NCBI RefSeq assembly: GCF_011326755.1
Contig: NZ_JAAOIE010000001.1
Location: forward strand, 150,344-214,343
Direction: 5' to 3'
Source: Cochlodiniinecator piscidefendens
GTDB lineage: Bacteria; Pseudomonadota; Alphaproteobacteria; Rhodobacterales; Rhodobacteraceae
Length of the DNA: 64,000 nt
Shown here: one piece after another, positions 43,001-51,511 of the stretch
How positions within the stretch are numbered: position 1 is the stretch's first letter
How the letters are laid out: each line of letters opens with the position of its first letter
The notes under the pieces: generated by a model
The model's database searches: none
Seen by the model: only the letters and a program-made list of their open reading frames with translations
What the model was told of the DNA's origin: nothing
Program-made: the position numbers and the translations under genes

Positions 43001-43518
43001 CGCACCGGGCCCGTTTCACCGGGTGGGAAAATATCAATGATCCCGCCACGCACGGCAAAATCACCCGGCTCCATCACCGTCGGCGTTTGGCTGAACCCCA
43101 TATGCGTGAGAAATCCACGCAATGCCTTTTCGTCGATCTGATGATCAACACGCGCGCTGAAGGCTGATTTTTTCAACACGTCGCGCGCAGGAATTTTCTG
43201 AGTCGCGGCGTTTAAGGTTGTCAGCAAAATAAAACGATTGGGTAGACCGTGGGCGAGTGCCGCCAAGGTTGCCATACGCGCGGCAGATACGGCTGCATTG
43301 GGCGACACCCGGTCATAAGGCAGACAATCCCAACCCGGAAAATCCAAAACCATGACGTCAGGCGCGAAAAAAGCCAAGGCCGCGCGCATCGCCGCCAATC
43401 TTTTGTCATCGCGTGCAACATGCACAACAGGCCCGCCAGATTTGGCCAGTTCCTTTGCAAGAACAAAGGCATCATACCCTTCGGGCGCGCCGCCGGCGTT
43501 TATGTGTTGCGCTGACAT
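40063..43518 (-). CDS. mfd: Transcription-repair coupling factor
   Basis: An 1151-residue Mfd. The N-terminal UvrB-like damage region is followed by the RNA-polymerase interaction domain (around 480-550, with GDLIVHVDHGVGKYNG), then helicase motifs GDVGFGKTEVAMRAAF (Walker A), VIDEEQHFGV (DEEQ), SGLDIPTANT and IRGRVGRSKTRAYAYL. It dislodges stalled RNA polymerase and recruits UvrA. Full length for the family. The DUF599 gene precedes it by 17 bp on the same strand, so the two may be co-transcribed. Confidence 0.97.
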   Translation of the reverse strand: MSAQHINAGGAPEGYDAFVLAKELAKSGGPVVHVARDDKRLAAMRAALAFFAPDVMVLDFPGWDCLPYDRVSPNAAVSAARMATLAALAHGLPNRFILLTTLNAATQKIPARDVLKKSAFSARVDHQIDEKALRGFLTHMGFSQTPTVMEPGDFAVRGGIIDIFPPGETGPVRLDLFGDVLDGIRRFDPATQRTTENLSVIDLAPVSEVVLDEDSITRFRQNYRVEFGAAGTDDPLYEAVSAGRKHQGVEHWLPFFHETTETLFDYLTGASIFVDDQVTPSRLARWDSIKDQYETRKIAMGHKTRMDTVYKPVPPALLYLDDEAWVKSLADHRVISLAPLKQGVGPGVIDAGGKIGRNFSPERQLENVSLFGALKDHVQAKRADGQVVISSYSEGARERLQGLMEDEGLTNVTLINDYRDVADSKGDVYLTVWALEHGFEANGLTVISEQDVLGDRLIRAPKRRKRAENFLTEHQSLSPGDLIVHVDHGVGKYNGLETITAMGAPHECIALEYAGGDRLYLPVENIELLSKFGHEAGLLDKLGGGAWQAKKAKLKERIRQVADKLIRIAAERALRKGQIMEPSHGIWESFCARFPYQETDDQLNAIEDVLGDMASGQPMDRLVCGDVGFGKTEVAMRAAFVAALSGVQVAIVAPTTLLARQHYKSFAERFRGFPVNVRQLSRFVSTKDANQTRDELARGTVDIVIGTHAVLAKSIRFKDLGMLVIDEEQHFGVSHKERLKSLRSDVHVLTLTATPIPRTLQMSLSGVRDLSIIGTPPVDRLAIRTYVSEFDTVTIREALLREHYRGGQSFYVVPRVKDLKGIEEFLAEHVPEISFITAHGQLAAGELDDRMNAFYDGKYDVLLATTIVESGLDIPTANTMIVHRADMFGLAQLYQIRGRVGRSKTRAYAYLTTKPRTPLTTTAQKRLRVLGSLDSLGAGFTLASQDLDIRGAGNLLGEEQSGQMREVGYELYQSMLEEAIAKIKSGEASGLTDDNDQWAPQINLGVPVLIPETFVPDLDVRLGLYRRLSGLTTKVELEGFAAELIDRFGKLPKEVNTLLLVVRIKAMCKRAGIAKLDGGPKGGTIQFHNDKFASPAGLVEFIQEEGANAKIKGNKITILRDWPKDNDKIKGAFAIAKALAEKVAAEKKRAK

Positions 43519-43535
43519 AGTCGTATATTCCTATT

Positions 43536-44054
43536 TTATCCGCTCAATGCGCCAATATGCAGGTTTTGGTACATGCCCCACATGGAGGTGACAAAAACCG
43601 AAATCATCCCAATCACCTGAACCCAAAACCGATGACGCGAAAGCTGACGACACAAATCTTCGCCTTCGATCTCCTGAGCCCTGATCAGACGTGCTGTTGA
43701 TAAGCTTTGCAAGCCAACAAAGCTCATGGGGAAAGCAATCAGAAAAATCGCCTGCGCAAATTCCACCCAGTAATAGAACGCCAAGATGCCTAGTGAACTG
43801 AGGATGAAAAACCCAAATCCCAACAACCAAAGTCCTGACGTGCTGCTGATATACAAAAGTCGGTTGCTATTGATACGCACCATATCTTCGAGGTCTGTCA
43901 TGGCTTGCTCGCCATTTACTCGGGCGCGCCGCACCATATCAAATGGCACCCCGAGAACCCAATGGCTTGTTGTCGACCAGACAACAGCCAACGCAATCCA
44001 AAACCAAAGGTTTGAAAAAGAGCGCAAATCAATAAGTTCAAACACGGATCCCAC
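43536..44054 (-). CDS. DUF599 family membrane protein
   Basis: About 172 residues with four hydrophobic segments (about 12-30, 72-95, 100-125, 148-168). Matches the DUF599 membrane family, which has no assigned function. I start at a GTG (44054) because AGGAGA lies 8 nt upstream and the preceding frame up to 44132 has no ribosome site and a non-family sequence. It lies just upstream of mfd and is divergent from hemB. Association with DNA repair is only by neighbourhood. Confidence 0.8.
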   Translation of the reverse strand: MGSVFELIDLRSFSNLWFWIALAVVWSTTSHWVLGVPFDMVRRARVNGEQAMTDLEDMVRINSNRLLYISSTSGLWLLGFGFFILSSLGILAFYYWVEFAQAIFLIAFPMSFVGLQSLSTARLIRAQEIEGEDLCRQLSRHRFWVQVIGMISVFVTSMWGMYQNLHIGALSG

Positions 44055-44157
44055 GAGATGTGTCTCCTGATTGGGAAAATGAGTTTCTTTCTTATGCACG
44101 ACTTGAGATCGTGCGCAATCCATGCGACCCATGCTTTGCTAGAAAATGAGGTAAAAG

Positions 44158-45156
44158 ATGCGCCCGACCGTCGCCCCCTTCCCCGCAGCCCGCTTACGCC
44201 GCACCCGAAAATCAGACGCTTTGCGTGCTTTGACCCGCGAAAATCGGATTTCTTGCGAAGATCTGATTTGGCCCATGTTCGTCTGTGATGGTCAAAATGA
44301 ACGTCAAACTGTTGGCTCTATGCCGGGTGTTGAACGTAAATCCATTGATCTTATCGTAGAGGCGGCGCGCGAAGCACGGGACCTTGGTATTCCGGCGATC
44401 TGTTTATTTCCTTACACCGATGCCAGCCTAAAAACTGAAACTTGCGAAGAAGCGTGGAATCCCGATAATTTATCAAACCGTGCTATTTCTGCCATCAAAT
44501 CAGCCGTGCCCGAAGTTGCAATCATGACCGATATCGCGCTTGATCCCTATAATGCCAATGGCCACGATGGCATCGTCAGGAATGGGGAGATCGTAAATGA
44601 TGAAACGGTCGACGCATTGGTCAAAATGGCATTGGCACAAGCTGAAGTCGGGGCAGATATTCTGGGCCCGTCTGACATGATGGATGGCCGCATCGGAGCA
44701 ATGCGTACTGCGCTTGAGGCAGAAGGCCATTCCAATGTTGCGATCCTGTCTTACACTGCAAAATATGCCTCGGCGTTTTATGGACCTTTCCGCGATGCGG
44801 TTGGGGCGTCTGGCGCTTTGAAGGGCGATAAAAAAACCTACCAAATGGATCCTGCCAATAGCAATGAAGCGCTACGCCTCGTTGAACGTGACCTGATGGA
44901 AGGCGCTGATATGGTGATGGTCAAGCCCGGCATGCCATATCTGGATATCTGTCGCCGCGTCAAAGACAGCTTTGGCGTGCCGACGTATGCTTACCAAGTT
45001 TCAGGTGAATACGCGATGATCAAAGCCGCCGCGCAAAATGGTTGGATTGATGGAGAAAAAGTTATGCTCGAAAGCTTAATGGCCTTCCGGCGCGCGGGTT
45101 GTGATGGCGTTTTGACATATTTTGCACCTGAGGTTGCGCGCGCGTTAAACGGTTAA
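44158..45156 (+). CDS. hemB: Porphobilinogen synthase (delta-aminolevulinate dehydratase)
   Basis: A 332-residue HemB that condenses two 5-aminolevulinate to porphobilinogen. The Schiff-base lysines are in SYTAKYAS and MVKPGMPYLD. The metal region reads DIALDPYNANGHDG, without the zinc cysteines, so it is the Mg-type enzyme common in alphaproteobacteria. GAGG is 8 nt before the ATG. It supplies tetrapyrroles, the same pathway that feeds cobA elsewhere in the window. Confidence 0.97.
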   Translation: MRPTVAPFPAARLRRTRKSDALRALTRENRISCEDLIWPMFVCDGQNERQTVGSMPGVERKSIDLIVEAAREARDLGIPAICLFPYTDASLKTETCEEAWNPDNLSNRAISAIKSAVPEVAIMTDIALDPYNANGHDGIVRNGEIVNDETVDALVKMALAQAEVGADILGPSDMMDGRIGAMRTALEAEGHSNVAILSYTAKYASAFYGPFRDAVGASGALKGDKKTYQMDPANSNEALRLVERDLMEGADMVMVKPGMPYLDICRRVKDSFGVPTYAYQVSGEYAMIKAAAQNGWIDGEKVMLESLMAFRRAGCDGVLTYFAPEVARALNG

Positions 45157-45191
45157 ACCTTTACAAAACGTAACAAAATACATCATTTATA

Positions 45192-45222
45192 GCCAGAATA
45201 GGGGTATTTACCCTGTTCTGGC
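45192..45222 (+). terminator. Probable hemB terminator hairpin
   Basis: A stem of about 11 bp with one G-T pair (GCCAGAA.. with ..TTCTGGC), loop of 7. No T-run follows, so termination strength is uncertain. Confidence 0.5.
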
Positions 45223-45261
45223 GCTATCCAAATGTGCCATTTTTAAGGCAAACTCCCCCTT

Positions 45262-45279
45262 AGGGGCCGATTGGCCCCT
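45262..45279 (+). promoter_or_regulatory. Hairpin in the uspA leader
   Basis: AGGGGCC (45262-45268) with GGCCCCT (45273-45279), 4-nt loop, 50 bp before the uspA start. Could stabilise or regulate the message. Confidence 0.35.
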
Positions 45280-45328
45280 CATCCAAGCGGTCCCACTAAG
45301 AACCGACCGCATGATAATGGGAGCGAAA

Positions 45329-45763
45329 ATGTCTAACACAGTATTACTTGCAATTGACGGCAGCCGGGGCAGCGATCGCGCATTGACCCACGTGCGCAAA
45401 CGCGCCGAACTGGGTGGTGCTAAAGTTGTGGTGGCCTATGTCATCGAATGGTCCCCCTATTCTTTCAACACGCCCGAAGAAAACGCTGAACGCCATTCTC
45501 GTCGTGAAACAGAAATCTCACGCGCAACGACAAGCGTCGTTGAGCCAGCGCTTACCTACCTAACCGAAGGCGGTATTGATGTTGAATCTCTTGTCCGCCA
45601 TGGCCCTCCGTCTGAAACTTTGATCAAAATAGCGGAAGAAGTCGGTGCAGCGCAGATCGTTATTGGTCGCCGCGGCGAAAGCGGACTGAAATCCTTAATC
45701 TTTGGTAGCGTAGCGGGCAATCTGATCCAGACCTCACCGGTCCCGGTCATGGTCGTTCCATAA
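45329..45763 (+). CDS. Universal stress protein UspA family
   Basis: A 144-residue UspA domain with the ATP-binding G-2x-G-9x-G(S) pattern in GRRGESGLKSLIFGSVAGN. The first strand TVLLAIDGSRGSDRAL carries the conserved Asp. The start at 45329 is preferred, with GGGAG 5 nt upstream, over an ATG six codons before. It lies 34 bp upstream of the alanine/sodium symporter gene on the same strand, a pairing also seen elsewhere: Usp proteins often partner with ion or nutrient transporters. Regulation by ATP binding is the family expectation. Confidence 0.92.
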   Translation: MSNTVLLAIDGSRGSDRALTHVRKRAELGGAKVVVAYVIEWSPYSFNTPEENAERHSRRETEISRATTSVVEPALTYLTEGGIDVESLVRHGPPSETLIKIAEEVGAAQIVIGRRGESGLKSLIFGSVAGNLIQTSPVPVMVVP

Positions 45764-45797
45764 GCCCATCTTTTGCATTTATTAAAAGGAGTTCGAG

Positions 45798-47300
45798 ATG
45801 ACTCGGATTTTCTATGCGCTCTTGGCGCTCTTGTTCGTTGCACTTCCGGCACAAGCAGGAATTGACGACACAATCAACGACATCACGGCGCCAATCGCGT
45901 CATTCATCGGAACAGTCGTGTTCTTCAAAGTGCCCTTCGCGGGTGCCCAATTGCCGTTGGTTGTTCTTTGGCTGGTCGTGGGTGCGGTGTTCTTTACTGT
46001 TTACCTTGGCTTCGTCAACATTCGTGGCTTTAAGCACGCAATCCAATTGGTACGCGGTGATTACGCAGATCCGAACAGCTCTGGCGAAGTTTCTCATTTC
46101 CAAGCGCTTGCAACTGCGGTTTCTGGCACAGTGGGCATTGGTAACATCGGTGGCGTTGCCGTTGCGGTGACTGTTGGCGGCGCTGGCGCAACCTTCTGGC
46201 TGATTGTTGCTGGCTTCCTTGGGATGTCCACAAAGTTCGTTGAATGTACGCTGGGTGTTAAATACCGGACAGAAAACCCTGATGGGTCTGTTTCTGGTGG
46301 TCCAATGTATTACCTGCGCAAAGGTTTCGAAGAACGCGGCATGGCTGGCTTTGGTAAGTTCATGGGGACATTCTACGCTGTCGGTATCTTTATCGGCGCA
46401 CTTGGCATCGGCAACATGTTCCAATCAAACCAAGCTTATGTTCAGTTGAACACGGTTGCTGGCGGTGCATTGGACGGCTATGGCTGGCTTGTTGGTTTGA
46501 TCTTGGCTGCTTTGGTTTTTGCTGTGATCATCGGTGGTATTAAGTCCATCGCACGCGTAACAGAAAAAGTCGTTCCATTCATGGCGATCTTTTACTGCTT
46601 CTTCGCGATCATTGTGATTTTGATGAACCTCACCTCTATTCCACAGGCAATTGCGAATATCTTTACCGGTGCGTTCACAGGCGAAGGTGTTGCTGGTGGT
46701 GCTTTGGGTGCATTGATCATCGGTTTCCAACGTGCTGTATTCTCGAATGAGGCCGGTATTGGTTCTGCTTCCATCGCTCACTCTGCAGTGAAAACAGCTG
46801 AACCTGTGACCGAAGGCTATGTATCTCTGCTTGAGCCATTCATTGATACAATTCTGATTTGTACAATCACCGCATTGGTCATTGGCACATCTCAAGTTGC
46901 TGATCCGAACTTTGCCAATGGTGCCCAAGGTGTTGCCATGACGTCCGCAGCATTTGAACGTCAACTTAGCTGGTTCCCATTGCCGCTCGCGTTTGCGGCG
47001 TTGCTCTTTGCCTTCTCAACTATGATTTCATGGTCATACTACGGGCTGAAGGGCTGGACTTACCTCTTTGGCGAAGGCGAACGCGGTCAGACCATCTACA
47101 AACTGATCTTCTGTGCTTTTGTTGCATTGGGTTGTGTTGTGCAGCTTGGTCCGATCTTGGATATCTCTGATGCGCTGGTCTTCTTGATTGCTGTGCCTAA
47201 CATCCTTGGCCTGTACTTCCTCGCGCCACTGGTGCGTGCGGAAATGAACGCCTACATGGCACGCCTCAAAAGTGGTGAAATCAAAAAGTTCAAAAACTGA
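45798..47300 (+). CDS. Sodium:alanine symporter (AGCS family)
   Basis: A 500-residue transporter with about 10-11 membrane segments. AGCS signatures include GNIGGVAVAVTVGGAGATFW, KFVECTLGVKYR, and FSNEAGIGSASIAHSAVKT. It takes up alanine or glycine with sodium. An N-terminal 21-residue signal-like segment (LLALLFVALPAQA) precedes the first helix, as in other alphaproteobacterial AGCS proteins. AAAGGAG supports the start. Downstream terminator at 47322. Confidence 0.95.
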   Translation: MTRIFYALLALLFVALPAQAGIDDTINDITAPIASFIGTVVFFKVPFAGAQLPLVVLWLVVGAVFFTVYLGFVNIRGFKHAIQLVRGDYADPNSSGEVSHFQALATAVSGTVGIGNIGGVAVAVTVGGAGATFWLIVAGFLGMSTKFVECTLGVKYRTENPDGSVSGGPMYYLRKGFEERGMAGFGKFMGTFYAVGIFIGALGIGNMFQSNQAYVQLNTVAGGALDGYGWLVGLILAALVFAVIIGGIKSIARVTEKVVPFMAIFYCFFAIIVILMNLTSIPQAIANIFTGAFTGEGVAGGALGALIIGFQRAVFSNEAGIGSASIAHSAVKTAEPVTEGYVSLLEPFIDTILICTITALVIGTSQVADPNFANGAQGVAMTSAAFERQLSWFPLPLAFAALLFAFSTMISWSYYGLKGWTYLFGEGERGQTIYKLIFCAFVALGCVVQLGPILDISDALVFLIAVPNILGLYFLAPLVRAEMNAYMARLKSGEIKKFKN

Positions 47301-47321
47301 TCTTTTTATAAACAAATGAAC

Positions 47322-47348
47322 AAACGCCCCGCTAATCGCGGGGCGTTT
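47322..47348 (+). terminator. Terminator after the symporter gene
   Basis: An 11-bp stem (AAACGCCCCGC with GCGGGGCGTTT), 5-nt loop, TTTTG tail. Confidence 0.88.
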
Positions 47349-47467
47349 TGCGTTTGGCAAGCCCCCGCCGAGAAACGCATCATAGGATGACACCTTTGAT
47401 TAAATAACGTAGACTGCGGCAAAGAGGTCCAAAGAGACCATTCCAGTCAGGCAAAAAGGCAAAACAA

Positions 47468-48025
47468 ATGAGCGGACTTTCCCGTAGAGGTTTTCTAATA
47501 AGTGTCGGCGCGACAGGCGCTTTGACGGCGTGTGGCAACGGCATCGGAAGCGACGGCGCTGCAGCAATTGATTCACGCGTATTTGGCACACTGAGCCAAA
47601 TGTATGCCGATTATCCAGGCACGCGCGAACTGCGTGAAAAAGCATCAGGCATGTTGGTTATGCCCTTGGTCACTGAGGCCGGGTTTGGCATTGGTGGATC
47701 ATATGGTCGTGGGGCCCTGATGATCAATGATGCGGTGGTTGATTACTATTCCGCAGCGGCAGCCAGTTTTGGGCTACAAATCGGTGCGCAGCAATATTCA
47801 CATGTGTTGTTCTTTATGACACCAGAGGCATTATCTGAATTCCGTCACTCAGATGGTTGGTCTGCTGGTGGGGATGTTGAATACGCAATCAGTGACCAGG
47901 GCGGCAACCTCAGTGCGGATACCGTAACTGCACTTGATCCCGTGATCGCTGTAATCTTTGGTCAGGCTGGTCTGCACGTTGGGGCCACCTTAGAAGGCAC
48001 CAAATACACACGTATTCTTCCATAA
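47468..48025 (+). CDS. SYLF-domain lipoprotein (Ysc84-like)
   Basis: A 185-residue secreted protein. The N-terminus SRRGFLISVGATGALTAC has both a twin-arginine-like pair and a lipobox (LTAC), so it is likely an exported lipoprotein. The mature part is a SYLF/Ysc84 domain (GMLVMPLVTEAGFGIGGSYGRGAL and SFGLQIGAQQYSHVLFFMT), a lipid-binding fold. Function in bacteria is not well defined. Solitary gene; the 3' end converges on the dehydrogenase gene with a shared hairpin. Confidence 0.85.
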   Translation: MSGLSRRGFLISVGATGALTACGNGIGSDGAAAIDSRVFGTLSQMYADYPGTRELREKASGMLVMPLVTEAGFGIGGSYGRGALMINDAVVDYYSAAAASFGLQIGAQQYSHVLFFMTPEALSEFRHSDGWSAGGDVEYAISDQGGNLSADTVTALDPVIAVIFGQAGLHVGATLEGTKYTRILP

Positions 48026-48032
48026 ACCATGA

Positions 48033-48062
48033 GCCTGCGGCGCACGATACGCCGCCGCAGGC
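48033..48062. terminator. Hairpin between convergent SYLF and dehydrogenase genes
   Basis: A 10-bp G/C-rich stem (GCCTGCGGCG with CGCCGCAGGC) with a 10-nt loop. No long T-run on either side; serves as a shared transcription boundary. Confidence 0.6.
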
Positions 48063-48068
48063 ATAGCT

Positions 48069-48944
48069 TTATTCCTCGGCGGCGCGCAAACGACGGATAA
48101 GGCTACAGGTGTCAAAGCGCCCACCGCCCTGTTTTTGCACATCCTTATAAAACTGATCGACCAAAGCCGTCATGGGCAAAGACGTTCCATTTTTGTCGGC
48201 TTCTTCCATACAGATTTTCAGATCCTTGCGCATCCAATCGACCGCAAATCCAAAATCAAAGGCATCGTCTTTCATTGCCTGATGGCGGTTAACCATTTGC
48301 CAGCTCCCGGCTGCGCCATGCTGGATAACATCAACCACATCCGAAATATCAAGACCGGATTTTTCTGCAAAATGAAGCGCTTCGGACAGCCCCTGAACAA
48401 CGCCAGCAATACAAATTTGGTTGACCATCTTGGTCAGCTGTCCCTTACCGCTTTCGCCAAGCCGGCGGCAAATTTTGGAATAAGGCTGCATGATGGGTTC
48501 AACACGCGCATAATCGGCCTCATCACCGCCACACATCACCGACAGCAAGCCATTTTCAGCGCCAGCTTGTCCGCCAGAAATCGGCGCGTCCACATAGCCT
48601 AGCCCCATGCTTTTCGCTGTTTCATATAGCTCTTTGGTGACAGTTGCAGAAACCGTTGTGTGATCAACAAAAATCGCACCCTTCTGCATTCCGGCAAATG
48701 CGCCGTCTTCCCCCAAACATACGCTGCGCAAATCGTCATCATTACCAACGCAAGCAAAGATAACGTCTTTCCCAACCGCTGCTTCGCGGGGTGTTGGAGC
48801 TGACGCGCCATTATATTCAGCCACCCAAGCCTGCGCCTTGGCGCTGCTGCGATTGTAGACCGTTACGTCATGCTCCGCCTTAACCAAATAACCGGCCATC
48901 GGATATCCCATGACACCCATTCCCAAAAACGCAACTTTTGCCAT
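48069..48944 (-). CDS. Beta-hydroxyacid dehydrogenase (3-hydroxyisobutyrate / tartronate semialdehyde family)
   Basis: A 291-residue NAD(P)-dependent dehydrogenase. The Rossmann loop is LGMGVMGYPMA, the substrate block DAPISGGQAGAENG, and the catalytic Lys is in KMVNQICIAG. The family includes 3-hydroxyisobutyrate dehydrogenase, GarR and 6-phosphogluconate-like enzymes; the short spacing cannot distinguish them. Not in an operon with valine-degradation genes. It is divergent from the penicillin-acylase gene, whose start lies 95 bp away. Confidence 0.88.
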   Translation of the reverse strand: MAKVAFLGMGVMGYPMAGYLVKAEHDVTVYNRSSAKAQAWVAEYNGASAPTPREAAVGKDVIFACVGNDDDLRSVCLGEDGAFAGMQKGAIFVDHTTVSATVTKELYETAKSMGLGYVDAPISGGQAGAENGLLSVMCGGDEADYARVEPIMQPYSKICRRLGESGKGQLTKMVNQICIAGVVQGLSEALHFAEKSGLDISDVVDVIQHGAAGSWQMVNRHQAMKDDAFDFGFAVDWMRKDLKICMEEADKNGTSLPMTALVDQFYKDVQKQGGGRFDTCSLIRRLRAAEE

Positions 48945-49039
48945 GTGATTACTCCATCGAATTGCAAAGCCTCAAGCAACACCGTAATGAAGGGGGCAGA
49001 GTTGCGCGTCAACAGATGCGATGCACACGAGGGATAAAA

Positions 49040-51499
49040 ATGGTTCTGGTTTTTCGTTGGTCGATGCGTCTGTTTGGGGCCGTTTTGGCCTTGGCCGTTC
49101 TTGCGGTTTTGGGAACCTATTATTTGGCCAGTCGGTCGCTCCCGACATATGAGGCGTCCTATGATATACCGGGGGTAAGCGCCCCTGTGGAAATCATTCG
49201 CACCAATGCCGCTATTCCACATGTGTTGGCACAAAACGATCAGGATGCTTTTTTCGGACTGGGTTTTGCCCATGCCCAAGATCGCATTTGGCAAATGTCC
49301 ATTTTGCGCCGCACAGCACAGGGGCGTTTATCTGAGGTCTTTGGCAGTCGCACCGTTACGGTAGACACGCTGATGCGACGGCTGGATTTTTACAATCTGG
49401 CCCGCCAATCTGTCGCGGCCCAAGATCCAGAAACCATCGCAATTCTTGAGGCTTATTCAGCCGGGGTCAACGCGTGGATCAACCAGATCAACGAAGGCGC
49501 TTTGGGTCGTGGCGCACCAGAGTTTTTCCTATTTTCAAATCCTCTAACCGCGTGGCAGCCCGCCGACTCTATCGCATTGATAAAGCTAATGGCGCTCAGA
49601 TTGTCCCCGCACCTAGAGGATGAAGTTTTGCGCGCGCGTCTGTCATTGGTTCTATCAAATGATCAGCTACGCGATATTTTACCAAATGCGCCGGGCAGTA
49701 GCATTGCTGAACTGCCACCTTATGCGTCGCTTGTGCCGGGGGTATCCCCAACCTATGCCGCGCTTGACACTGATGATTTCCTATCGCCTTTCCCGCGACG
49801 CGGTATGGCCGGGGCGTCCAATGCTTGGGCAGCTTTACCATCGCGCTCTGCTGGAGGTGGCACATTGTTAGCCAACGATCCCCATCTTGGGCTGTCGGCC
49901 CCTTCCACTTGGTATTTGGCGCGCCTGCAATTGGAACAAGGTGGCGTTATCGGCGCAACCATTCCCGGCATACCCATGGTCCTGTCTGGAAGGTCAGAGC
50001 AATTAGGCTGGGGCATCACAGCGTCATATTTGGATGACTTGGATGTCTATATCGAAGAAGTGAACCCGCAAAACCTGAACGAATACCGCACACCAAGCGG
50101 GTTCAAACCCTTTATGTCGGAAGATACGATAATTAATGTGCGCGACGGCGATCCGATCACTGTCACATTGCAATGGACAGAGAACGGTCCGGTTTTGCCG
50201 CCTTTGCTTTATGATTTAGGAACAATCACCCCCCGTGGCAGCGTCACATCGATTGCATGGACTGCGTTATCCCCCAACGACACGACCATCAGTGCAGCTT
50301 TGCAAATGATGCGCGCCGAAACCGTTTCTGAAGCAATGGAAGCCGGGGAACGCTTTATCGCGCCATCACTGAATGTGACATTGGCCGACGGACAAGACAT
50401 CGCGCTTGTGACTTTTGGTGCGATGCCACGCCGTTCGTCGCGTCACCAAAGCCAAGGCCGTTTTCCAAGCCTTGGAGCATTGCCCGAAAACAGATGGCGG
50501 GGGCGGTTTGATTTTGCCACCAATCCTCAGTTTGTGTCGCCTGATGGCGGTCTTCTGGGCAACACCAATAACAAAATCATCGATCGCCCCTTCCCTCGTC
50601 ACATGTCGTTTACTTGGGGCGATACACAACGGGTGCAGCGCTGGCAGCATCTCATGCAAAGCCGCGACGTTCATACCCGCGATAGTTTCATTGAGGCACA
50701 GCGCGACACAGTCAGCCCAACGGCACGTGCACTCCTACCATTGGTCGCCGCGGATTTGTGGTTTACCGGTGACGCCGCTGCTGAAGGCACCCAAGCACGA
50801 TCTCGCCAACGCGCATTAACTTTGCTTGCCGAATGGAACGGTGAAATGGGCGAACACCTACCGGAACCTTTGATTTATTCCGCTTGGATGCGTGCGCTTC
50901 AACACCGGCTTATTCAGGATGAACTGGGGCCATTGGCCGAAGAGTTCACCCATGTTGATCCAATTTTTATTGAACGGGTTTTTCGCAATGTTGGCGGGGC
51001 TGCACGGTGGTGTGATGTCATTCAATCTGCGCCAAGCGAAACCTGCACTGTGGTTGCGCAGCAGGCATTGGATGATGCTTTGATCTGGATTAGCGAACGT
51101 TACGGCAGCCGGTTGGAATCCTTACGCTGGGGCGACGCCCACGAAGCCCAACAGGACCACGATGTTCTGGGGGATGTTCCAGTTCTAAACTGGTTTGTGA
51201 ACATCCGCCAATCGACCAGCGGTGGTGATAACACAATGATGCGCGGTGTAACTTCTGGTGAAGGGGTTGATCCTTTCGCCAATGTGCACGCCGCCGGGTA
51301 TCGCGGTGTTTATGATTTTGCGGATCCTGATAGTTCCGTATTCATCATCTCCACAGGACAATCGGGACACCCGTTATCGCGTTACTATGATGATTTGGGG
51401 GAACTATGGCGCCGGGGGGAATATATCCCAATGTCGCTTGACCCGGATCTCGCACGGGCGGCGGCGGCTGGCACAACATGGTTGCAGCCAGCCCCTTAA
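49040..51499 (+). CDS. Penicillin acylase family N-terminal nucleophile hydrolase
   Basis: An 819-residue secreted or membrane-anchored precursor. Residues 10-30 are a hydrophobic signal/anchor. The alpha-chain has FGLGFAHAQDRIWQM; the autocatalytic site is GAS-N, with Ser260 as nucleophile of the beta-chain. Downstream are NDPHLGL and the IPGIPMVLSGR region. Family members cleave penicillin, acyl-homoserine lactones or peptides; substrate undecided. The start at 49040 has GAGGGA 5 nt upstream; the longer frame from 48938 lies partly in the divergent promoter. Convergent with hflX. Confidence 0.92.
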   Translation: MVLVFRWSMRLFGAVLALAVLAVLGTYYLASRSLPTYEASYDIPGVSAPVEIIRTNAAIPHVLAQNDQDAFFGLGFAHAQDRIWQMSILRRTAQGRLSEVFGSRTVTVDTLMRRLDFYNLARQSVAAQDPETIAILEAYSAGVNAWINQINEGALGRGAPEFFLFSNPLTAWQPADSIALIKLMALRLSPHLEDEVLRARLSLVLSNDQLRDILPNAPGSSIAELPPYASLVPGVSPTYAALDTDDFLSPFPRRGMAGASNAWAALPSRSAGGGTLLANDPHLGLSAPSTWYLARLQLEQGGVIGATIPGIPMVLSGRSEQLGWGITASYLDDLDVYIEEVNPQNLNEYRTPSGFKPFMSEDTIINVRDGDPITVTLQWTENGPVLPPLLYDLGTITPRGSVTSIAWTALSPNDTTISAALQMMRAETVSEAMEAGERFIAPSLNVTLADGQDIALVTFGAMPRRSSRHQSQGRFPSLGALPENRWRGRFDFATNPQFVSPDGGLLGNTNNKIIDRPFPRHMSFTWGDTQRVQRWQHLMQSRDVHTRDSFIEAQRDTVSPTARALLPLVAADLWFTGDAAAEGTQARSRQRALTLLAEWNGEMGEHLPEPLIYSAWMRALQHRLIQDELGPLAEEFTHVDPIFIERVFRNVGGAARWCDVIQSAPSETCTVVAQQALDDALIWISERYGSRLESLRWGDAHEAQQDHDVLGDVPVLNWFVNIRQSTSGGDNTMMRGVTSGEGVDPFANVHAAGYRGVYDFADPDSSVFIISTGQSGHPLSRYYDDLGELWRRGEYIPMSLDPDLARAAAAGTTWLQPAP

Positions 51500-51511
51500 G
51501 GTATCGATGGA

